Of a DNA stretch of 64,000 nt, positions 59,970 through 64,000 are shown piece after piece. Made by a program: the position numbers and the translations under genes. Each line of letters begins with the position of its first letter. The stretch's first letter is position 1. The notes beneath the pieces were generated by a model, which did no database searches, was not told the DNA's origin, and saw nothing but the letters and a program-made list of their open reading frames with translations. The stretch comes from Pseudomonas sp. PH1b (GTDB lineage: Bacteria > Pseudomonadota > Gammaproteobacteria > Pseudomonadales > Pseudomonadaceae): the NCBI RefSeq assembly GCF_000633395.1, contig NZ_AYMU01000010.1, positions 186,001-250,000 of the forward strand, given 5' to 3'.

Positions 59970-60107
59970 GCAGCATCGCCCATCAACTGCCTGTTGCCGC
60001 CACGGCTATGGGGTGGATTTACCGCAGGCTCGACCCGCTGCCGGGGTGGTGGTCGCCGGCGGCCCAGGCCCTGCACTGGCCGCCGATAGGGCGGCCGGGT
60101 GTCGGCT

Positions 60108-61037
60108 TCAACGCACCGCGCTGACGCCGTCCAGGGTCGAGAATGAAGTGTCCTTGGCCGTCAGCAGGAAGTCGCGCATGTAGGGCGCATCCAGCATGTC
60201 GGCGCGAATTGCCGCATACAGGGTGGCGAACAGCCCCTTTTCCCCCAGCCGCTTGGCCTTCACATAACCCCGCGAGCTGTATTCGTGCAGGGCCCAGTGG
60301 GGCATGCCGCAGACGCCACGACCACTGGCTACCAGTTGCATCATCATCACCGTCAGTTCCGAGGTGCGCACCTGGGCCGGCTCGATGTCCGCGGGCTCGA
60401 GGAAACGGGTGAAGATGTCCAGGCGGTCTCGTTCCACCGGGTAGGTGATCAGGGTTTCGCTGAGCAGGTCTTCCGGGGCTATGTAGGGTTTGTTGGCCAG
60501 GGCGTGCTGGTTGGCCACCGCGAGCATCGCCTCGTAGGTGAACAGCGGTACATAGGTGATGCCTGCCAATTCCAGGGGATCGGAGGTCACCACCAGGTCC
60601 AGGTCACCCCGCGCCAGGGCCGGCAAGGGGGCAAACGAGAAGCCCGAGGCCAGGTCCAGCTCCACTTCTGGCCAGGCGTCACGGAATTGGTCGATGGTGG
60701 GCATCAGCCACTGAAAGCAGCTGTGGCACTCGATGGCCATGTGCAGGCGCCCGGCGGTGCCGCCGGCCAGCCGGGCGATGTCGCGCTCGGCGCCCCGCAG
60801 CAGCGGCAGGGCCGCGTCCGCCAGTTGCAGCAGGCGCAGGCCGGCGCTGGTGAAGCGCACCGGCTTGGTCTTGCGCACGAACAAGGGCATGCCCAGGCGC
60901 TCTTCGAGTTCCTTGAACTGGTGAGACAGGGCGGACTGGGTCAGGTGCAGGCGTTCGGCGGCTTCCACCAGGCTGTCGGCTTCGCGCAAGGCGTGCAGGG
61001 TCTTCAGGTGACGGATCTCTAGCACCAGGCTCTCCAT
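60108..61037 (-). CDS. metR: LysR-type regulator of methionine biosynthesis
   Basis: A 309-residue LysR regulator matching MetR: HTH VLEIRHLKTLHALREADSLVEAAERLHLTQSALSHQFKELE and the effector domain MAIECHSCFQWLMPTIDQFR. MetR activates metE, metH and related genes with homocysteine as coinducer. The neighbouring genes here are not methionine genes, but metR is often isolated in Pseudomonas. A clear TGAA-N5-TTCA MetR box was not found next to its start. Confidence 0.9.
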   Translation of the reverse strand: MESLVLEIRHLKTLHALREADSLVEAAERLHLTQSALSHQFKELEERLGMPLFVRKTKPVRFTSAGLRLLQLADAALPLLRGAERDIARLAGGTAGRLHMAIECHSCFQWLMPTIDQFRDAWPEVELDLASGFSFAPLPALARGDLDLVVTSDPLELAGITYVPLFTYEAMLAVANQHALANKPYIAPEDLLSETLITYPVERDRLDIFTRFLEPADIEPAQVRTSELTVMMMQLVASGRGVCGMPHWALHEYSSRGYVKAKRLGEKGLFATLYAAIRADMLDAPYMRDFLLTAKDTSFSTLDGVSAVR

Positions 61038-61260
61038 GAGTGAATTTTGTGATCAGCATAAAAGTGTTGAGTTTGTCTCATGTTGGCCGGGCTGTCGATC
61101 ATCCAGCCCCACTGATCTCCTGCTGAGGGCCGGGAGCGCGATCGAATGGATCACGACCGCTGGGCAAACTTCATCAAACTGTCACGCAACTGTGGCAGCG
61201 CGAATCATCGAAGTTCATCAGACTCGCGCTCTACTGGGGTTCTGCGTTTCGGTGTTTTCC

Positions 61261-62295
61261 ATGCGGGCAAGATTTTTTTCCACTGTCGTCCTGCTGGCCG
61301 GGCTTTTGCTCGGCCAGCTGTCTTTTGCGGCCGCGCGCTGCGATGTCAATGTCCCGACCCAACGAGTCGACCTGCCTCAGGTGAGCCTGGCCTACCAGAG
61401 CATCGGTCGGACTTCCGACCCGGCGCTGCTGCTGGTAATGGGCCTGGGCGGGCAACTGATTCACTGGCCGGACGAGGTGGTGGTGGCCCTGTGTCAGCAG
61501 GGGTTCCGGGTGATCCGTTACGACAATCGCGATGTCGGCCTGTCCACCTGGCGCCAGGCGCCGGCCAGCGCCAACCTGACTTTCGAAGTGCTGCGTTACA
61601 AGCTCGGCCTGCCAGTGGCTGCACCCTACACCTTGACGGACATGGCCGATGACGCACTGGGCCTGATGGATGCGCTGCATATCGAACAGTTTCACGTGCT
61701 CGGGGCGAGCATGGGCGGGATGATCGCCCAGCACCTGGCAGCCATGGCGCCACAGCGAGTGGAGAGCCTGGTGCTGATCATGACCAGCTCCGGTGCCGAA
61801 GGCCTGCCGGCGCCGAATGCCGCGCTGGTGCAACTGCTTTCCCGGCGCAATGCGCCGAACCGCGAAGCCGCTCTGGAACAGCAGGCCGACCTGCTGGCAG
61901 CCCTCGGCAGTCCGAAGGTGGCCGATGATCGCAAGGTCCTGCTCCAGCAGGCTGCGCAGTCCTATGACCGGGCGTTCAATCCGGAGGGGGTCAAGCGGCA
62001 GATCATGGCGATTCTCGCCGAGCCCAGCCGGGTGGCTTTGCTCAAGCAACTGCGGGTGCCGACCCTGGTGGTGCATGGCACCGCCGATCCGCTGCTGCCG
62101 GTGATGCACGGGGTGCACCTGGCGGCGCAGATCCAGGGCAGCCAGCTGAAGCTGATTCCGGGCCTGGCCCATCGTTTCCAGGAAGCCTTCAAGGCACCGT
62201 TGCTGGCCGCGGTGCTGCCGTACCTGCAAACCCATCGCGAAGACACCTCCCACTGGGTGCAGATCGAACCGCTGGAAGTGGGGCGCTTGCTCTGA
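61261..62295 (+). CDS. exported alpha/beta hydrolase
   Basis: A 344-residue alpha/beta-hydrolase with signal peptide MRARFFSTVVLLAGLLLGQL. The triad parts are visible: LLVMGLGGQLIHWP, the nucleophile elbow VLGASMGGMIAQHLA, the acid VHGTADPLLPV, and His in IPGLAHRFQE. Substrate unknown. Divergent from metR by about 220 bp, a region in which no known operator was seen. Confidence 0.87.
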   Translation: MRARFFSTVVLLAGLLLGQLSFAAARCDVNVPTQRVDLPQVSLAYQSIGRTSDPALLLVMGLGGQLIHWPDEVVVALCQQGFRVIRYDNRDVGLSTWRQAPASANLTFEVLRYKLGLPVAAPYTLTDMADDALGLMDALHIEQFHVLGASMGGMIAQHLAAMAPQRVESLVLIMTSSGAEGLPAPNAALVQLLSRRNAPNREAALEQQADLLAALGSPKVADDRKVLLQQAAQSYDRAFNPEGVKRQIMAILAEPSRVALLKQLRVPTLVVHGTADPLLPVMHGVHLAAQIQGSQLKLIPGLAHRFQEAFKAPLLAAVLPYLQTHREDTSHWVQIEPLEVGRLL

Positions 62296-62323
62296 GCGGC
62301 AAGCCTCAAGCGGCTAGATTTTC

Positions 62324-62354
62324 GCTTGCAGCTTGCAGCTTGCAGCTTGCAGCT
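62324..62354. repeat. tandem heptamer repeat GCTTGCA
   Basis: Four complete GCTTGCA units plus GCT (62324-62354) sit between the hydrolase stop and the sigma54 regulator stop. The 7-bp period lies outside coding sequence, so copy number could vary without changing a protein. Confidence 0.9.
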
Positions 62355-62361
62355 GTCCGCG

Positions 62362-63759
62362 TCAGCGGACAATCTTGTCCACCTGAATGCCCAGCTTCTT
62401 CAAGCGATACCAGAAGCTGCGCTCGGAAATCCCGATCATCTGCGCCGCTGCGGCCTGCACGCCGTTGCTCTGATGCAGCGCGGCGAGGATGTAGGCTTTT
62501 TCCACCTCGGCCAGGGCCGAGTCCAGGTCGCTGGGCACTTGCGGACCAACGCTGATGGCGGCGCCGTTTAGCGCGCCCTGGGGCTGGCTGTGGAACAGGT
62601 AGCCTGGCAGGTCGCTCTCTTCGATGACCTGGCCCGAGGCAACGATGGTGGCCCGTTCCACGCAGTTCTGCAGTTCGCGGATATTGCCCGGCCAGGTGTA
62701 GTTGGCCATGGCCTGCAAGGCTTGCGCGCTGAACCCGGTGATGCGCTTGCCGGCGGTGGCGCCCAGGCTGTGGGCGAAGTGTCGGGCCAGCGGGGGGATG
62801 TCCTCGACCCGCTCGCGCAGCGCTGGCAGGGGGATGGGAAAGACGTTGAGGCGGTAATACAGGTCCTCGCGAAACTCCTTGTTGGCCACCGCTTCCAACA
62901 GGTTCTTGTTGGTCGCGGCGATCACTCGCACATCGACCTTGCGCTCACGTGGGTCGCCTACCGGCTCGATCACTCGCTCTTGCAGGGCGCGGAGAATCTT
63001 CGCCTGCAGGGCCAGGGGCATGTCGCCTACTTCGTCGAGAAACAGGGTGCCCTTGTCGGCCTGCTGGAAACGCCCGACCCGGTCTGCCACGGCGCCGGTG
63101 AAGGCGCCCTTGCGGTGGCCGAACATCTCGCTTTCCAGCAAGCCTTCGGGGATCGCTGCGCAATTGACCGCGACAAACGGCTTGTCGGCGCGATTGCCGT
63201 GCTTGTGGATGGCGCGGGCGACCATTTCCTTGCCGGTGCCGCTTTCTCCGGTCAAGAGGATGGTGGCGTTGCTTTCGCGCACCGAATCCACCGCTTGCAG
63301 CACCCGGCGGAAGGCCGGGCTGTCGCCTACCAGGCTGTCGAACTGCTGATGCTCGTCGAGCTCGGCGCGCATGCGCTGGTTGTCTTTGAGGATGTCGCGA
63401 AACTGCAGGGCCTTGCTGACGGTGATGTCCAGCTCGTCGATGTCGAAGGGCTTGGCGATGTAGTCATAGGCGCCATTGCGCATGGACTGCACGGCGTTCT
63501 TCACCGTGCTGTAGGCGGTCATCACGATCACTGGCAACTGCGGGTAGCGCTGCTTGATTTCCCCCAGCAACTGCGGGCCGTCCATACCGGGCATGCGCCA
63601 GTCGCTGATCACCAGGTCGATGTCCTCCTGCTCCAGCACCTTGAGGGCGTGCAGGCCATTGCTTGCGGTGAACACCTGGACGCCGTTCTGGCTCAAGGCC
63701 GAGGACAGCAGGTCGCAGAGTTTCGGTTCATCATCGACCACCAGCAGGTTATGCGTCAT
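62362..63759 (-). CDS. sigma54-dependent response regulator (NtrC type)
   Basis: A 465-residue activator: receiver (about 1-120) with phospho-acceptor Asp in VISDWRMPGMDG, AAA+ module with Walker A GESGTGKE, the sigma54-contacting GAFTGA loop, Walker B GTLFLDEVGD, and a C-terminal Fis-type helix-turn-helix (VQAAAAQMIGISERSFWYRLKKL). The ATG at 63759 starts MTHNLLVVDDEPKL. Its start overlaps the end of the sensor kinase gene by 11 bp, so they are a coupled two-component pair. The input signal is unknown. Confidence 0.93.
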   Translation of the reverse strand: MTHNLLVVDDEPKLCDLLSSALSQNGVQVFTASNGLHALKVLEQEDIDLVISDWRMPGMDGPQLLGEIKQRYPQLPVIVMTAYSTVKNAVQSMRNGAYDYIAKPFDIDELDITVSKALQFRDILKDNQRMRAELDEHQQFDSLVGDSPAFRRVLQAVDSVRESNATILLTGESGTGKEMVARAIHKHGNRADKPFVAVNCAAIPEGLLESEMFGHRKGAFTGAVADRVGRFQQADKGTLFLDEVGDMPLALQAKILRALQERVIEPVGDPRERKVDVRVIAATNKNLLEAVANKEFREDLYYRLNVFPIPLPALRERVEDIPPLARHFAHSLGATAGKRITGFSAQALQAMANYTWPGNIRELQNCVERATIVASGQVIEESDLPGYLFHSQPQGALNGAAISVGPQVPSDLDSALAEVEKAYILAALHQSNGVQAAAAQMIGISERSFWYRLKKLGIQVDKIVR

Positions 63760-64000
63760 CACTGTCCTCGTCTTCGTCGTCCTCTTCACCGTTGGCCGGA
63801 ATGTACAGGCTGAAGGTGGCGCCAGCATCTTTTTCGCTGACACATTCTATATGGCCGTCATGGCTTTCCATGATCGAGAAGACTTTAGCCAATCCCAGGC
63901 CGGTGCCCGAGGCCTTGGTGGTGACGAAGGGGGTGAAGATGCGCTCCAGCATGTCGGCTTCGATGCCCTGGCCGGTGTCGCTGATGCTGATGATGGTTTC
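63749..64000 (-). CDS. sensor histidine kinase, C-terminal fragment (5' end outside window)
   Basis: The last 83 residues of a histidine kinase: the HATPase G1 box SDTGQGIEADM, the F box IFTPF, and G2 GTGLGLAKVF, then an acidic tail (NGEEDDEDEDSDDA). The reading frame is open to the window edge. It precedes and overlaps the sigma54 regulator by 11 bp and is its cognate kinase by position. Confidence 0.92.
   Translation of the reverse strand, partial: ETIISISDTGQGIEADMLERIFTPFVTTKASGTGLGLAKVFSIMESHDGHIECVSEKDAGATFSLYIPANGEEDDEDEDSDDA

Overview
The window is a GC-rich chromosomal segment of a fluorescent Pseudomonas (P. fluorescens complex, most like the P. protegens/chlororaphis/fluorescens types). 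The basis is gene content and order (xseA, guaB-guaA, multicopper oxidase-tadA, gcd-oprB, cmoB-cmoA, metR), strong G/C third-position bias, and many copies of the Pseudomonas REP repeat with core GGAGCCGGCTTGCCGGCG. The species is inferred; no rRNA or tRNA gene was seen. All coordinates were read by eye. Both ends cut genes: xseA on the left, a sensor kinase on the right.

Region by region. 1-9.4 kb: xseA, a LysR/TSUP divergent pair, a zinc-ribbon protein, guaB-guaA with a clear sigma70 promoter, a methionine-aminopeptidase-like protein that appears to lack most metal ligands, and a two-gene module (small HicA-like protein plus helix-turn-helix protein). 9.4-17.8 kb: a complete trehalose phosphotransferase locus (TreR, EIIBC, phosphotrehalase, maltoporin-like porin, EIIA-HPr-EI fusion and a Cys-less EIIB-like protein) with two mirror-image TreR operator candidates. 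17.9-25.5 kb: multicopper oxidase, tadA, cmoAB, lysoplasmalogenase-like protein, chagasin-like inhibitor, and a second-type Lon protease behind two sigma32-like promoters. 25.9-33 kb: a c-di-GMP phosphodiesterase candidate, a NarL regulator divergent from a hybrid kinase, and small lipoproteins. 33-40.4 kb: gcd and oprB (periplasmic glucose oxidation and uptake), and a BenE-type transporter divergent from a MocR regulator. 40.4-49 kb: ZnuD-like receptor with a Zur-box candidate, a VF530 protein, a four-unit REP array, a YqjH/YqjI-like pair, and a divergent class A penicillin-binding protein. 49.4-56.3 kb: amino-acid permease, a papain-like cysteine peptidase with an unknown partner, a hydrolase/cupin/ABM/glutamate-synthase-like group, and Zn-independent L31 (rpmE2) with a second Zur-box candidate. 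56.5-64 kb: degenerate receiver/HD-GYP protein, Nudix, LysE, NTF2-like and GNAT genes, metR, an alpha/beta hydrolase, and a sigma54 two-component pair.

Most of the window is ordinary Pseudomonas core and near-core gene content. The parts with the best chance of undescribed biology are the cysteine peptidase/partner cassette (50.9-52.1 kb), the HicA-like/HTH module with its palindrome (8.5-9.4 kb), the aminopeptidase-like pseudoenzyme (7.4 kb) and the Cys-less EIIB-like protein (17.5 kb). Two signals, at 42.55 and 56.03 kb, suggest that zinc starvation controls loci 13 kb apart.
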